Positions 1-12,730 of a DNA stretch of 64,000 nucleotides are shown here, one piece after another; position 1 is the first letter of the stretch; each line of letters starts with the position of its first letter. The stretch is from the NCBI GenBank assembly GCA_009617715.1, contig VTFK01000277.1, positions 248,001 to 312,000 on the forward strand, in the 5' to 3' direction. The stretch comes from Plectrocnemia conspersa (taxonomy: Eukaryota > Arthropoda > Insecta > Trichoptera > Polycentropodidae). A program made the translations under genes and the position numbers. A model generated the notes under the pieces. That model saw only the letters and a list, made by a program, of their open reading frames with translations. It did no database searches and had not been told where the DNA came from.

Positions 1-1050
1 CAGCACAATAATGACTTTATTTTTGGCAATTAAAAATGATAGATATAATATTTTTTCTATTAGTTATTATGGTAATGGTTGTTAAAAATAATAAATAATA
101 CACTACTGTATTTTGCTGTTTTTAAAATAACTGAATTTTAAAAATTTAACTATAAACATAAATAAATATTTTACTATTAGATGGACATATATTAGAATAA
201 ACAATAGTTTAAAAGCAAAGTGAATAAATTTGGTAGTAGATTATTTGTATCATTTTCTATAGTGGAGATGTTAAAAAAATATATTTCTTAATAAGTGTAC
301 ATTGAAAACTTCAGTCCCTTGTTTAACTACCTGTTCTGAATGCAGCTGTAAATTAATAAAAATTAATAATTAATAAATTTAAGCAAAAACTATATTTCAA
401 CATTTTCATAAACCATTTATTGATATATATTTTAACAAAAAAAAATTTAATATTTTTTTAAAAAGCATTAAAAAATAATTTACCAATGTTACAATATACA
501 TATTTGTGAAAAAAATCTAGCCTGTTACATATCTCTTAGAATCCTTGGATTTTTTTAATTAAAAAAAAATGTTGTGGATAATAACTTGGGTTGATAATAA
601 TAAATAAATATAAATGTTTATATTTTATTGTGACTGCCGACATGTGTCACACAGAAACAAAAATAACATTATTTCATTGATAATAATTAACAGTTTTCAG
701 TCTTTGGATTTGCTTAGGTTAATGCATTTTTAAGTGGTTTAAATCATTTAAATAACGTCATCATGACAAATAAACTTGTTTTGAAAGCTAAACTTACTTT
801 ATAAATTAGTTTTATTTACGCTTTTACTGAGTAATTGCGACAAATGTTAGTCTTACGCTCAACGGGTGTTCCTGACAGATCTAAAGACTTACATCAAAGC
901 ATTTTCAATGTACATATAGGATATGTTTACATTCAGTGGATCCACTGATATGCCAAGTTTCCTACTTTGAAGGAGCTACATATTTATATGAGTCTAATAT
1001 ACGTGAATATCTTTAACAGCTATTAAGATCCTTAACAATTTTCTCATAAT
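1..1050. other. AT-rich stretch, nothing recognised
   Basis: Homopolymer-rich AT sequence without a credible ORF, hairpin or repeat. No function assigned. Confidence 0.6.
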
Positions 1051-1640
1051 TTAATTCGAAAAGAGAAAAATATTTTTTGTTGGTATAACTTCATTACCGA
1101 GAGTTTGATTGTCGATTTTTCTACACCGTTGAATTCTCACCATCCGCGCCAGGGACGACCAACCTTTTGCATCCTCGGCCCGCATTATCTCTGTGAGATA
1201 GGGGACGCCCTCGTTTATAATTGAATTGGATAGTGACGGGTGGGTGGGATTCTGGGGCAAGTGGGGTGGGCTAGGGGCGGCATTGTTTGCCTGCTCCCAC
1301 CAATTGCTGGCGAACAACAATAACAACGCTGAAATTGCTTTTCCGTGACATATTCCGACATCTCAATTTTGGACAATTACCGAACGCGCGAGCATACACC
1401 CGAACTTCAATGCTTTGATTTATGAAAATGCCCCATTGTGACTGTCATGTCGCACAATGTGCTCGCGTATTAAATATGTATAACACAAGCTTGGACCTTT
1501 GTGAATAGTGTATATGTTTTCTATGTACTTAAACGAAGGAAATTTTCGACACAATGCTCGTGCCCTTTGGTGCTTTGTAAACGATGCCGCTTTCCGATCG
1601 TGCTGATATATAATATAATTAATCATACTTTTGTGAAGGT
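1051..1640. other. GC-richer non-coding island
   Basis: Complex sequence (CACCATCCGCGCCAGGGACG, GGTGGGTGGGATTCTGGGGC) stands out from AT-rich flanks. Minus-strand ORFs of 91 and 68 codons exist but show no domain or family. Candidate conserved regulatory element of a surrounding long intron. Confidence 0.4.
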
Positions 1641-2180
1641 AATATTTTTATAATGGGCGTTGTATGTGATATGTTTACTCCTTTGCTAGGTTATGTTTTG
1701 TTGTATTTTATCTGGATTTGGTATAGTTTAACCAGCACGATAGATCAATGGTATAAATTATTGCTTATCAATTGAAAGGTCGCTCTAACATGCAAACTTC
1801 TAAAGTGAGTCGTAAAGCAAGTGTAAAATGTAGTGCAATGTAGTACTCATTAAGATATTTACGAACTTTTGCAAACCAAATATGATTGAATCCTTATAAT
1901 AAAGCAACTAACATATTTTTTAGATTAATCAGTCAAATAAGAAAATAACTATATTCACATACTGTATGTTTTCAATTTAAAACAATAATTAGATTTGCTT
2001 GTTTTTTTTTCAATCAATCGATTAAAACAAATACTTCACTCTTTGTATGAAAAATTGAGAAAGTGACTGAAAGGGAAACAAAAATAGGATAGAGAAATAT
2101 AAGCCAATGTCTGTGGATTTTATCAGAAATCATATTTCATAAATATTATTCTAAACATGTCGAAAGATAATTCATTGATC

Positions 2181-2445
2181 AACAGCATGGTTTTTGTGTA
2201 TCAAGATCAGTAGCAACAAGTCTGTTCTTTTCTACGATTTAATGACAAAAAATCTTGATGTATACAATCGAGTAAGTGTTATTTACACTTATTTTAAAAA
2301 GGCTTTTGATAAGCTCTGTCATGCCTTAATTTTAAAAAAGAATACGTTAGGGGTTTCCTATAATTTTTTTTTTCAAAACATACTTTTTAAAGCGTCGTCA
2401 ATATGTTTTAAAAAAAGCAACATCAAGAATTTCTCAAAATTCTAA
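2181..2445 (+). pseudogene. LINE reverse-transcriptase fragment
   Basis: A frame beginning near 2183 reads QHGFCVSRSVATSLF, then after a frameshift VSVIYTYFKKAFDKLCHALI. These match the QHGFR-x-GRS and VDVIYTDFSKAFDKVNH motifs of Jockey/CR1-type reverse transcriptases. The first catalytic Asp position (YTDF) is Tyr here, and the frame is broken, so it is dead. No intact LINE ends were found. Confidence 0.7.
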
Positions 2446-2478
2446 TCTCTGTCCATTCATGTTCTGAATGGACAGAGA
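2446..2478. repeat. Perfect 14-bp stem hairpin
   Basis: TCTCTGTCCATTCA, loop TGTTC, TGAATGGACAGAGA. It follows directly after the last decayed reverse-transcriptase codons. No T-run follows, so it is not a simple terminator. Confidence 0.75.
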
Positions 2479-2480
2479 GA

Positions 2481-3600
2481 ACCGCATAGTTTCTATACAG
2501 ATGCTAGGTTCATGTTCAGGTGTTGTGTTTATTAAAAATAATAATTCAGTTATTCGCAATTCCGATGAACTTTCAAAGCATTCATTTAAATAGATTCCAT
2601 TTAGAATTTAAAAAAAATGAATGCGTCTCTTAAATCGTCGTTGCGTCAATTTCTTTGACATATTTTAAAAATTTGCTTAAAATTTATTATTGTGACAACC
2701 ACATACAGATGCAAATGTTTGAATAGTCACGTTGATTAGCTGGCAGAAAAATGATCATCCATCAACAAGGAAACAATACAATAGTGTTAAGAATAGGAAC
2801 ATACACAAAAGCCCTCGTTACGACCAGAAAAAACAAATAACACGCAAGTGTCATTGAAAGAACATTTCTTTGTTGCAAAACGGTCACGGATATAATAAAT
2901 CACCGGATCCACAAAATTACTATTGCAATGCAATACGATCTTGGAAAATGACCATCAATCTCTGTTCTAAGAAACGAGTATATTTATTGGCTGGATGATC
3001 CCTGCATGAGTGTGATTTGTCAGCAAGCTTTCCAGCTCTGAATACTTAAATCAAATATCATGGAGACACATCCCACCACCAGCTTCTTCCCCATCGTTCG
3101 GAGAATATACTGTCGCTCCCAAACCAGAATCAGAACTCTTAAGTATCGTACACTGACATCATTTTTTCGCCAGTTTCTCTAGCACCACTCTGAGAAAACA
3201 TCTCTCCATTTATCGTCTGTCACAATATATGTACATTTAATGTAAAAACTCTAACTAGATTCCACCAAGCGTCTCGCTGGCTACTAAGTCACACCCCTAG
3301 GGTTCTCAAACCTTAAAGTATATACACAATAACCCAAAGTTTTTTTTAACTCCTCCGTGCCAAATCACTTTACCGGTAATTACATAAGTTTTTTGTCCCT
3401 AAAAATAAACTACATTCTTTCTGACAGCTTAGTTTAAATCTGTTGCTTAATAATGAAAGTAGATGAAAATATGTCTTAAATTTATGAAATTTTTGGCAAT
3501 TAGTCTGCATAATTAAGTTTTTCAAAACATGAATATTTTTTCTATATATGATTTTTTTAATTTCTAAATAAATTTTGCTTTAATAAAATATATAAAATAA
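2481..3600. other. Probable decayed LINE flank, no clear gene
   Basis: Downstream of the reverse-transcriptase scrap the base composition stays moderately mixed to about 3330 and then becomes AT-rich. Frames are full of stops. It may be the rest of the same LINE, but no motif can be named. Confidence 0.3.
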
Positions 3601-3614
3601 AATTTGAATTGTGT

Positions 3615-3700
3615 GGATGCGAAAAGAGAAGTGACATCCTCTGCGATATTTGTTGGTCTAAAATTGAGTCAGCCTTCTCTTGGTTGCAGTTTAAGTTAGA
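3615..3700 (+). repeat. Dispersed repeat, GGATGCGAAAAGAGAAG family
   Basis: Starts GGATGCGAAAAGAGAAGTGA, with CTCTGCGATATTTGTTGGTC and TTGAGTCAGCC further on. Matches the copy at 20165 (plus) and the copy at 7494-7533 (minus). In one frame the better copies read DAKREAA-ASAILAGL, so it may be a scrap of a coding repeat. The source element was not recognised. Confidence 0.5.
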
Positions 3701-4540
3701 GAACCATTTAAATCCGAAGAGAATATTCTAATGTTAATGCCAGCAAAAAACTCTGAGAGAAAGTTCATAGGCAAAGTGTTTTCGTATTTAAATTCATGGC
3801 ACTGTACATGGGATAAGACCAATTACAGAAGGGTAGCGAGTTTTTTTTAAACAAATTGCTATTGGTCGATAAGTAGATTTTGAATGATAATTTGGAAGGT
3901 AAAACTGAATGCATGCGTTATATTTCTTGAAGGCTGATTATTAACATGTACCTTATGACTTGAGCTGCTAAAAAGTTTCACACGGTGGTGACCCATTTCA
4001 ACTAAAAAAAACATTTTTTAGACGTTTAAAACAAATTAAATAACATAAGTTAATTCCTCCAATTGTATATAGAAGAGTAATTCAATTGATGAAAGCATCA
4101 GGAGAATGTAACGACTACATAAACTACCATTTATAAAAAAATATAAGCAGTATATATTTTTTTTCAAAGAAAAAATAACACTTTTAATACTAATTAAATC
4201 CTTAAAAGCATTTTTTAATAAATGTAACTATTTGCGTCTACTGTTTAAATTCAAACTTAACTTTAGCAAATTAATTTAATGAAAGTTTAAAAATTATAAT
4301 TAGTGTAGGTTTGGATTTGAACAGAAAATTTTCGTACTTACAGTAGGTGCAAATAGTTGCATCCTCTAATAAAAATATATATTTGTCAAAGCAAAAGTTA
4401 CTATTTTTTTAAGAAAAATAGATAATGTTTTAAATATTACACTTTAATCTACAATTCATTATGCAGTATTGTTTATAATATATTTGCTAATATCCAAACT
4501 AAAATCTAGCAGTTTTTAAACCACATGCAATGTTGCCTAT

Positions 4541-4920
4541 GTTAATGATTGTATGGCCTGTTTTGCGTCTCTCGGGCCATTTCTCAGCTCTACATTCATA
4601 ATTCAAGACGCAGCATCCCCCTAATTCCCCCGTATTCTTCCCTAAGGCGATTTTCCGTCGTTATCACAACGAGATTACATCTTCCCGCTTTGCATCCGGG
4701 TGTCTGGCGCTGGCCAATAAACAGACATGCAATTTTCGCAGGATTAAAATACACCCTCCGTCTAGCGAATAAATTGTAATTCAAAAGAAAATTATGTTTG
4801 AATACAAACAAAGAACCGGCCATTCAATTCCCCAGTTTCTTTTTAGGATAAGAGAAAAGCATAAGGACATTTTCATAGTTTTACTTTACGAGAACAAAGA
4901 CATTTTCTCGTCTTGTCGCG
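4541..4920. other. GC-richer non-coding island
   Basis: Overlapping 76- and 75-codon ORFs on opposite strands, neither with recognisable features. Contains GGTGTCTGGCGCTGGCC. Flanks on both sides are plain AT-rich sequence. Candidate conserved element. Confidence 0.35.
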
Positions 4921-5279
4921 TAGTATTCGAGCAAAAATTTAATGCATCTTAATGCAGAGCTGTTTGGGTTTGTCGATTTTCAGGAGACGACGCTAAAATG
5001 TTGGATGTAAAACTACCACAACAGTTTAATGAGTGCTTTCAAAGCTTATAAAATATGAACATGTGTCATAAAAGCTTAATAAATTATTCAATTTGATCAA
5101 CGAAAATATTCTTAGTTATTACCACATCCCATTTTGTTTTTTGAAAAGTATTTCCTCACATTCCACTATGTTGTCAATCGAATCGAAGCACTGAAGAATC
5201 ATACTGTATCAGATATTTATTAACATTTTTAAATGTTTTAAAATTACCATGGGAACCCTATATAAAAACATTGATAGAG

Positions 5280-5600
5280 TCGACACAAATTTAACATCAC
5301 CTTTAAACGTCCGCTTTACGTTTCCGCTGACGTGGTCCATTGAAAAAGCTCCATTATTTCAACATTACCATCAACGTGGAAAAAACCTTCCGTTAAAAGT
5401 AATGTTAAAAGCAAAAATGGTGACGTGACCGAAATGCAAAATGTCTGACGTAAAATCCGTCAGTTGAACGGAGGTACTACCTACGTCGCTCATGCGCAGA
5501 TTCCCAAGTTGTAAAAACGACCTTGTGCCATTTTTATTTTCGGTCTCGTGACAATCGATCAAAACACGTCCAAGATTAGAAACTCAAACTTTGCGATTAG
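5280..5600. other. Mixed-composition stretch, possibly an old repeat
   Basis: Rich in ACGT words (GACGTGGTCC, CTGACGT, CTACGTCGCTC) with a 63-codon minus-strand ORF of no known family. The sequences either side, 4921-5279 and 5601-6600, hold nothing recognisable. Confidence 0.3.
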
Positions 5601-6610
5601 ACTTAATTAAATAATTATATGAATATGCTTAATCTAGGGTACCGTTGCAGTGGCGTGTTTTATTAATTTTATTAATATTTTTTTCTAATATTTGCTTCTA
5701 GATTATATGACGTAAATGTAAATTCATTTTTTTTGAGGAACGTGTATTGCGATTATATTTTGTAAAAGAAAGCTTTTGTATGTAAGTAGAATATGCGATA
5801 TGTTTGGGTTTTAATTTATTGAAACAAAAAAACTGACTTCTTGAGCTTTTAATGGTCATCTCGGTCAATACAGAGAAGCTAATTTTTGGTGCAAGTTTCG
5901 TTGAACTTTCCTTGTTTCAAATCATAAGTATAAATGTATAATAATCTAGCTCTGACTAGTGAATAAATAAAGTGATACAGTATGGCCGTTTTCAAGCTAA
6001 TATCACTATCTTCATTATTCACAAACAAAAAACAGTCCAAATAGCCGCCAGGTTGAGTGCCAAGCGGCGCGACGCACATAGCGTACTCTCTGAGTTTCTT
6101 GCAATTTTGAATACGGATACTAATAAAAAATAAATCACGAGTTTCTTACTCGGATAAAATTAATATACATAGAGTATTATACGTTTGAAATATTTATAGC
6201 AATTTACATAAAAAAACTTTGTTTTATAAAAATAAACACAGAAGCATAATCCAAGTTCTTCTAAAAATTCATTCCACCTACGATGACGATTTAAAAATCT
6301 ATTTTAAACAAAATGAGGGGTCGAAAATAAAATAGTTTGCGTATCACTGGTCTATTAAATATATTATTAGACTATATGTGTACAACAATTCGATAATGCG
6401 AATTTGGTTCATAATCAAGTGAATTTTTAAGTTTGTGTTTTGCAGCCTTTAAAATTAAAATCAGAGTATTTATGTGAAAATTGACATTTGTCTTACTTGA
6501 ATGCATTAGTTAAATCAACACTTTGAGGGCTTGTTAAGAAATTAGTTTTTAAACATTTATGGACCACTAAGATAATTTAAAAAAAAATGGGTACCGCACG
6601 AAATAAATAT

Positions 6611-6694
6611 AATGCGTTTACAAAGCTTTTATCATGTTTGTTTTACGCAAATAAAATGCGTTTACAAAGCTTTTATCATGTTTGTTTTACGCAA
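6611..6694 (+). repeat. Tandem duplication, 44-bp period, 40 bp identical
   Basis: AATGCGTTTACAAAGCTTTT then ATCATGTTTGTTTTACGCAA occurs at 6611-6650 and again at 6655-6694 without a mismatch. In such AT-rich diverged sequence this implies a recent duplication, or an assembly slip. Confidence 0.85.
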
Positions 6695-7493
6695 AATATT
6701 TTCACATGAACGTGGGCTTTTCACAATATTGAAAAGAAATTTGCGCAATAGTTAATAATTAAGCATTCTGTCAAATCAAAATTAGTAAATAATTCAAAAA
6801 GCGATATATCAAATATAAATGGGATTCACTTTTTATTTTTTGCATGAGAGTTATTGTAAAAATAATATTAAAATGTTATGCTAATAAAATAACCATGACG
6901 TCTAGTATATTAGAAAGGTTCGATTCTCTTTCACGACAATGCGCGACCACATATCACACGAGTTGGCTTTAGAATATTACTTTATTTAATATAATCACTC
7001 AAAAATATATTAAAACACATTATCACTTGCTTAAGCATCATATCAAATTTATATTGGGTAAGGCCTTCAACATTTACATTTTATTAAAAAAAATATTTCG
7101 GTTTTAATAAGGTAATTTTAATTTAAAAAGTTAGTGCTGTTTTTTTTTAAAAAAAAAGGTCAACTGATTTTTTTATAATTTAAATGAAGGGATCAAATCA
7201 TGCTATTAAATTAAAATTAAGATTTGCGATATAGCTTTTTCAGTGCTTAAGAAATAAAAAGTTTCTTTGTTAAAATGGAACAACACCATAAGAAACCTCT
7301 TGCAAGTCACAAACTATATTTTATAAATCAGGAGAGATTAAATAATCCGTCGCTTTAAGAAGAGATAACTAAATTTACGTTTATCATATTATTGGACAAC
7401 GGTAATTCAATTAAAAAATACACACTGTCCTTTTATAATGAAACGTTCTACTAAGAGTTCTGCAACTAAAAAACTACAGTCTCTATTACAGAC

Positions 7494-7600
7494 CAGCGAG
7501 GATCGCAGAAGCTGCCGCTTCTCTCTTCGCATCAAGCCCAGTTCGGAATCTAGAGAAAACCCACTTCGGAAACCTAACCTAACCTAACTTAACTTAGCAC
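7494..7600 (-). repeat. Dispersed GATGCGAAGAGAGAAG repeat next to a CCTAA run
   Basis: The minus strand of 7494-7533 reads GATGCGAAGAGAGAAGCGGC then AGCTTCTGCGATCCTCGCTGG, matching the copies at 3615 and 20165. On the plus strand it is followed by AACCTAACCTAACCTAACTT (7576 on), a short TTAGG-like run common in insect genomes. Confidence 0.5.
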
Positions 7601-7992
7601 ATTCAAACATACATAATATTCATACAATGAAATGATTTTTAAAACTCACTTTATCTAAATGTATGCAAGTAGATTTTAATGGTATTTTAAAAATACTGTA
7701 AATTCACCTATGATTTATATATAATAATCAATGAAGGTTCAATTTGATCTTTCTTTTATGGTTTGCACTAGCATATATGGTTTATGATATATTAGCATTC
7801 CAAAATAATGGTTCAGTTTTTTAACGTTAAATATATATTCAGAGGCAAAAACAAATACTTATCGAATTTTACGTGGACTGCATGAACACTCAATTAGACC
7901 GTGGCTAAGGTCAAACACGACCAAAGGGTATTTCTTGTTTCTCGCCCAGCGATTTGTTTATTGAAAGCGTTCTCGCGTGCGAATCGACGATG

Positions 7993-8030
7993 ACTTACCT
8001 GAAACAATTCAGAAAAAAAGTATTAGCATA
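7993..8030 (-). promoter_or_regulatory. Candidate recursive (ratchet) splice site
   Basis: Read on the minus strand: branch-like GCTAATAC, pyrimidine tract CTTTTTTTCTG, then ATTGTTTCAG/GTAAGTCA. The junction lies between 7999 and 7998. A strong 3' splice site is fused without any exon to a consensus 5' splice site, which is the defining layout of a zero-length recursive exon known from long Drosophila introns. No open exon flanks it. Confidence 0.6.
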
Positions 8031-8049
8031 TGTGTGTTTTAATAATAGG

Positions 8050-9040
8050 GGTGTTAATCAATTTGGTCAAAGAGTAAAATAACTAACGATCGATCACATT
8101 TATAAGAGTCATTGCCGAAAATGTTTTATTTTTAACAAAAATAATCTGAATTGATAAAAAAACATAAGCTCAAAAGAAATGATTATTACTATTTATAATA
8201 ATTAAAATATATTTAAATAAAAAATCCTTTTATACAACAGAAAAATCACGTCTTTCCCCCCAACTTTTTATTTCCCACACACTTCCGAGGGATTACCGCA
8301 AACAAGCCTTGAACATATTCACGAGGAAAGTGCATTTTATACAGGGATAACAGTTGACAAACGGCCGACAAGTTTTGCGAAAGTCTGGTCTCGCCCTAGG
8401 AACGTTTGAGGAATTACTGATAGCGAGAACGTGCCAGAAAATCACCAAAGATACTCTGTCTTCATTTTGGAACGTTAAGGGCTTTTCCGACAGTTAATAA
8501 TAGACCTTGTCCATACACTGTATTATAGATTATGACAAATTTGCTCAGGCATTGTGTACGTCGCAATTATTCATTAGTTATGGCATCGAATCAATTACGA
8601 ACGTATGTTATGACACAATGACGGATTGTAATGTGTGATTGGATTTTGATTTAGATCGTTAGGTGGTTCAAATTTGAGTTAATTTGTCAGTTAAAGTTAA
8701 CAAGCACATGCATGTGCTTGATGCATTTGAATGATGTTTGATATAATTACTTTGCTGTACATTAGATTTGTGTTGATTACTACACATTAGTAATTTTTAC
8801 AATATATTATATAAAATAGGTATAATATTTAATATTTTAAAGAGACTTAAGGTTTACCATTAAAATTATGATTTATTATATTTAATTAAAATAATGTATT
8901 TAAAAACAATTAATTCATTTTTTGACATTCAATAAATGTATAAGTTTACAAATTATTTATGTCTTAGTGGCAAAAAAAATCAACTTTCGCAAAGTGTTGT
9001 CTACAAAGTAGCAAAGTATATATATATGTATATACATCCA
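8050..9040. other. No gene seen
   Basis: AT-rich, with a modestly mixed part at 8250-8500. An inverted CACATGCATGTG palindrome lies at 8705-8716, and a TATATATATGTATATAC simple repeat at 9018-9036. Nothing else supported. Confidence 0.5.
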
Positions 9041-9490
9041 GTACTTCCAGACAGAGGGCAGCATACGTTTATTCTCTACCTCCTTTCTTTTATACCGCTT
9101 TAAGTGCGCCCCCTGTCCAAATTTCTATTATCGGCCATAACTTTGAATTGGCCATAAGTCGCGTTTTTCCGTCGAAATCTGGAACCCCCTTTCTCCAATC
9201 CAATTGTGGATGTTTACAGCGTGCCTTAGTCCCGGGGCGTATTCCTCGAATGCTGTAATCCTTTTTTTTCTATCCGGCAGTAATCCGCTTTCGTATAAAG
9301 TGTTCGTAATATAGAGCCATTGTAGAGACGAGACCCCACTAAAGATTTTATATTTCTATTCCGATGCTCAATCTCTGAGTGTGTACCTACGCACTTTTGC
9401 ACTGACGTGTATGTATGCGCGTTTCATTTGAAAGCTGAAAAATATCCTTTCATCTCGCGCGAAGGAGTCTGTCAAAAATGATGGCTTTGG
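9041..9490. other. GC-richer non-coding island
   Basis: Long run of complex sequence (TTAAGTGCGCCCCCTGTCC, TTAGTCCCGGGGCGTATTCC). No ORF of interest in any frame. Candidate conserved element. A (ATGT)n tract follows at 9546-9561. Confidence 0.4.
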
Positions 9491-10966
9491 GATGCTTGGA
9501 TAGTTATATGTGATCAATTCTTGTATGTATGAAGATCAGTTGTAAAATGTATGTATGTATTATATTTAACAAAAATGGTTTTGTAAATGGTTCATAAATA
9601 ACACCATACATATAATTTTATTTTATATATTAGACATGACTAACAAAACGATAGCGGTAGAAAGACTGGTATTTAAAAAAATATTCCAAACACAGCATCT
9701 CTGGATTACGCATTTCATAGAATATTGTCAATTGTATCATTAAGAATATATGTTACGTCGTTATATAATACATACTAATGAAACAAATAAAAAGAAGTTT
9801 GCTTTCGCCTTGAATCATTGACAATGATCAGATCACTACTATTTTGTATTTAATTTGAAATTAAGCGTAGCTACGCCGAATCGACCAAGACGGTTCTTAA
9901 AATACGGAGAAAAACAGCCGATTTCATTCAACAGTCCAATCTATTGTAGTTTGTAGTACAACTAAAACAGTCATCTTAGTTACAATAACAAGAAAAATAC
10001 AATTATAACATTTTAAGGACCTCAGAGTGCAATTGATGATTTAGGAACATACATTTAGTATGCAATAAACATTTCTTTTTGGCGGTGTAATAAATATTAA
10101 AATATGATTTATTATTAAAAGGTTTTTTAAAAGTTATATTTTTACTGATGTGTCAGTGAAATTGTATCTGAATATATATTTTACTGGTATAGAAAATATA
10201 GTTTAACTAATGCTACTCTAAACGTTGAAACGTCCATTTGCTGTTCAAACACAAACCTAACTTGAGCTATAAAATGTTTTAGCGACTACCAGTAAAATTA
10301 TATTTTTAAAACATAATTGTGTTGAGGTCAAAAAGGCCAAAACGTATTTTTAGAACATTATCCGCGTAGTAAATAAATACATTTTCACTGATATTTACTA
10401 GTGAAATTATAAATTATTGTTTGAAACATTTTAATTGACCTAGTTAATAAAATTATATTTTATATAAGTGAAAATATAACTTTACTAGAAAATACACTTT
10501 CACTGAAACAGATCACTAAAAATTAATAAATATAATCAAGACAAATCCAGCTTTAAAAATATTATATATGCAATAATTTGATTTAAAATATTTTTAATTT
10601 TTGTTCAGTAAATTATTCTTGAATTTTTCATCCATATAATATATATTTAAAATCGTATTTAAAACTATTATTTTCTTGAATGAGTTCATCAGTGACAACA
10701 ATTTATTTTAGATTTTCTTAAATCAAAAACGTCATATATTTTAAATTCTCGATTTAAAGTTTTATATTGCTTGTTTATAACTATTAGCAGTTTATAAATT
10801 TTTGCATTAATTAAGATAATAAATGGGCACGGTTATCTTAAACACACACTACAAGTACAATGTTTCTGTGACTCGGATTAGCCAACTAAAAGTAACATGG
10901 AACATAAACTGTTGTTTTGCTAATTAAATAAAAAACTACAATTTAATTTTAAATTTACACCACGAA

Positions 10967-11200
10967 TTGTCGGGACCATCCGTGATTGTTGTGACAACAT
11001 TGCGTATCTGAGCGGACATTTATTAATTTCAAAATTCAAAATAATTATATAAGAACTGTAGATTTGTCGGGAGCTCCCGTAATCGTTGCGACGAAATAAG
11101 TCACGAAAAGTCTACTGATAATTATTTATATGCGTTTGGTAAATCTTGAGAGAAAAAAACAATATTGTGTATCTAAGCAAACATTCATTAATATATTAAA
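10967..11200 (+). repeat. Diverged direct repeat, TTGTCGGGA family
   Basis: TTGTCGGGACCATCCGTGAT (10967) and TTGTCGGGAGCTCCCGTAAT (11064) are followed by GTTGTGAC/GTTGCGAC and, further on, GCGTATCTGAGCGGACATT / TGTGTATCTAAGCAAACATT. The second copy has about 60 extra bases. The palindrome CGGGAGCTCCCG lies in copy 2. A third, partial copy is at 63419. Confidence 0.55.
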
Positions 11201-12310
11201 AAAAACTTGCAAAGAGCAGATTATATATAAATAGTTATAAAGCGCAGATAGCCACTAAATACGCAGAGCTTTATACGACCAGGTTGCAAATAGGGAAACA
11301 CAGGAGTCAGCTATCGTGTTGACGCAATTATCCCGGACAGAGTTATGACGGGTAAGCTCGTAACAAGACTTTCCTTATAAAATTTCAACGCTATGACGAT
11401 ATCGGGATAATGGCGAATAAGTGTCGCCACTCTAAAATAAGCATAGCTTGACCTAGAGGTTATCACCATTCCTTCTCGGGTAGAAAGTACTTGTCAGTAC
11501 TGGAATACAATCATTATAGTAGAAGACTACTCTAAAATTAAACATGGGGAGATAAGCATTGCTAGGTAACTCTGAAAGTAAATCAGTACTGTCCCAATGC
11601 TGAAGATGATCGGTATCGATATGGATGGTATCAACAGAACTGTGGAACACAGAAGGCAATGATAAATCGCTGTACTAATCTATCAAGAACAACCATCGTA
11701 GGTGGTCGTCAGCGTCTGAATTGGACATGATACCAAAAGAACAAGAAGGTACTTAAATGACAGGATTTACATTATATAAAATGAGTCTGGTTCAGCCCTA
11801 AATAATTGACATTAATCAGAGGACCAAAAACCGCAAGAGGCGCTAGACTATCATCTAATTTTTAAGGGTAAATATGCCACAATTAAATGGTTTCCTTCAA
11901 ATATTTCAGTGAGAACTTAACACAGAACAACCACTTAAATTCCTAGTTAAAAAAACAAGTATAATCATCTTGCTAGCATTAGAAGGCCAAGAAAAACAGC
12001 AGCTTTGACTTCTAAATCTGATCCAATTAAAGCAGTAACCTGAATTTTTAAAAGTTTAACCTGATTATCAACACAGTGTTTTATCTCTCATCTCTCAGAA
12101 TCATCTATCTATCATATAATACTTTTATTTTGCCATTTTTATTAGTGTAATATCTTGAATTGTCTTTCATTGAATTCGTAAATATTTTTGATATTAAACT
12201 GTAGCCTCTTTAGAAAGTGTTAAGCTTTTTATATTAAAAATTAAACAAGATGCAAATTTTACATTGAAATGTAGAACCGCACACAAAGTTTTTTTATGTA
12301 GATTACATCT
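11201..12310. other. Mixed sequence without recognisable gene
   Basis: 11260-12000 is less AT-rich than its flanks, but every frame is broken by stops; the longest minus-strand ORF is 68 codons (11453-11659) with no known domain. Could be a very old transposon. Confidence 0.35.
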
Positions 12311-12730
12311 TCATTTGAAATGAAAAACAAAAAACGAATTGTCCGTGCAAATGAGCGGTTGGAAGAGCTCATCTCTGGTGTTAATATCGCCAGTGTTGAG
12401 CTGTTTTTTTTATTTTCATTTATATCTCCACAGGCGAGAGGCGTCGTTCTGTGCGCTGCGCTTTTCCATTCCCTAGGAAACTGTGTGTTCGCTTTTCCGA
12501 CATGAATATTACGCATTATTTCCACCCCCGCAGACAGCTCGTTGCAGCAAGCGGCGAGAGAAATTCACTATAATATAGAATACCCGGAGAATTCCTCTCG
12601 GGGTATCAGCGCCCGGAGTGCATGCATTAATGCATCTTGGGGCCTCGGGCCAGACGATAACTGCATTTGAATACTAAATCTCGTGGCAGCGCTTGCACTT
12701 AAAATGCGGAAGAATCGGAAAATCGAAATG
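12311..12730. other. GC-richer island with two palindromes
   Basis: Contains the perfect 14-bp palindrome ATGCATTAATGCAT (12622-12635), made of octamer/homeodomain-like half sites, and the imperfect palindrome TACCCGGAG...CTCGGGGTA (12582-12606). Overlapping 88- and 61-codon ORFs on opposite strands look like chance. Good candidate for a conserved enhancer-type element. Confidence 0.45.
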
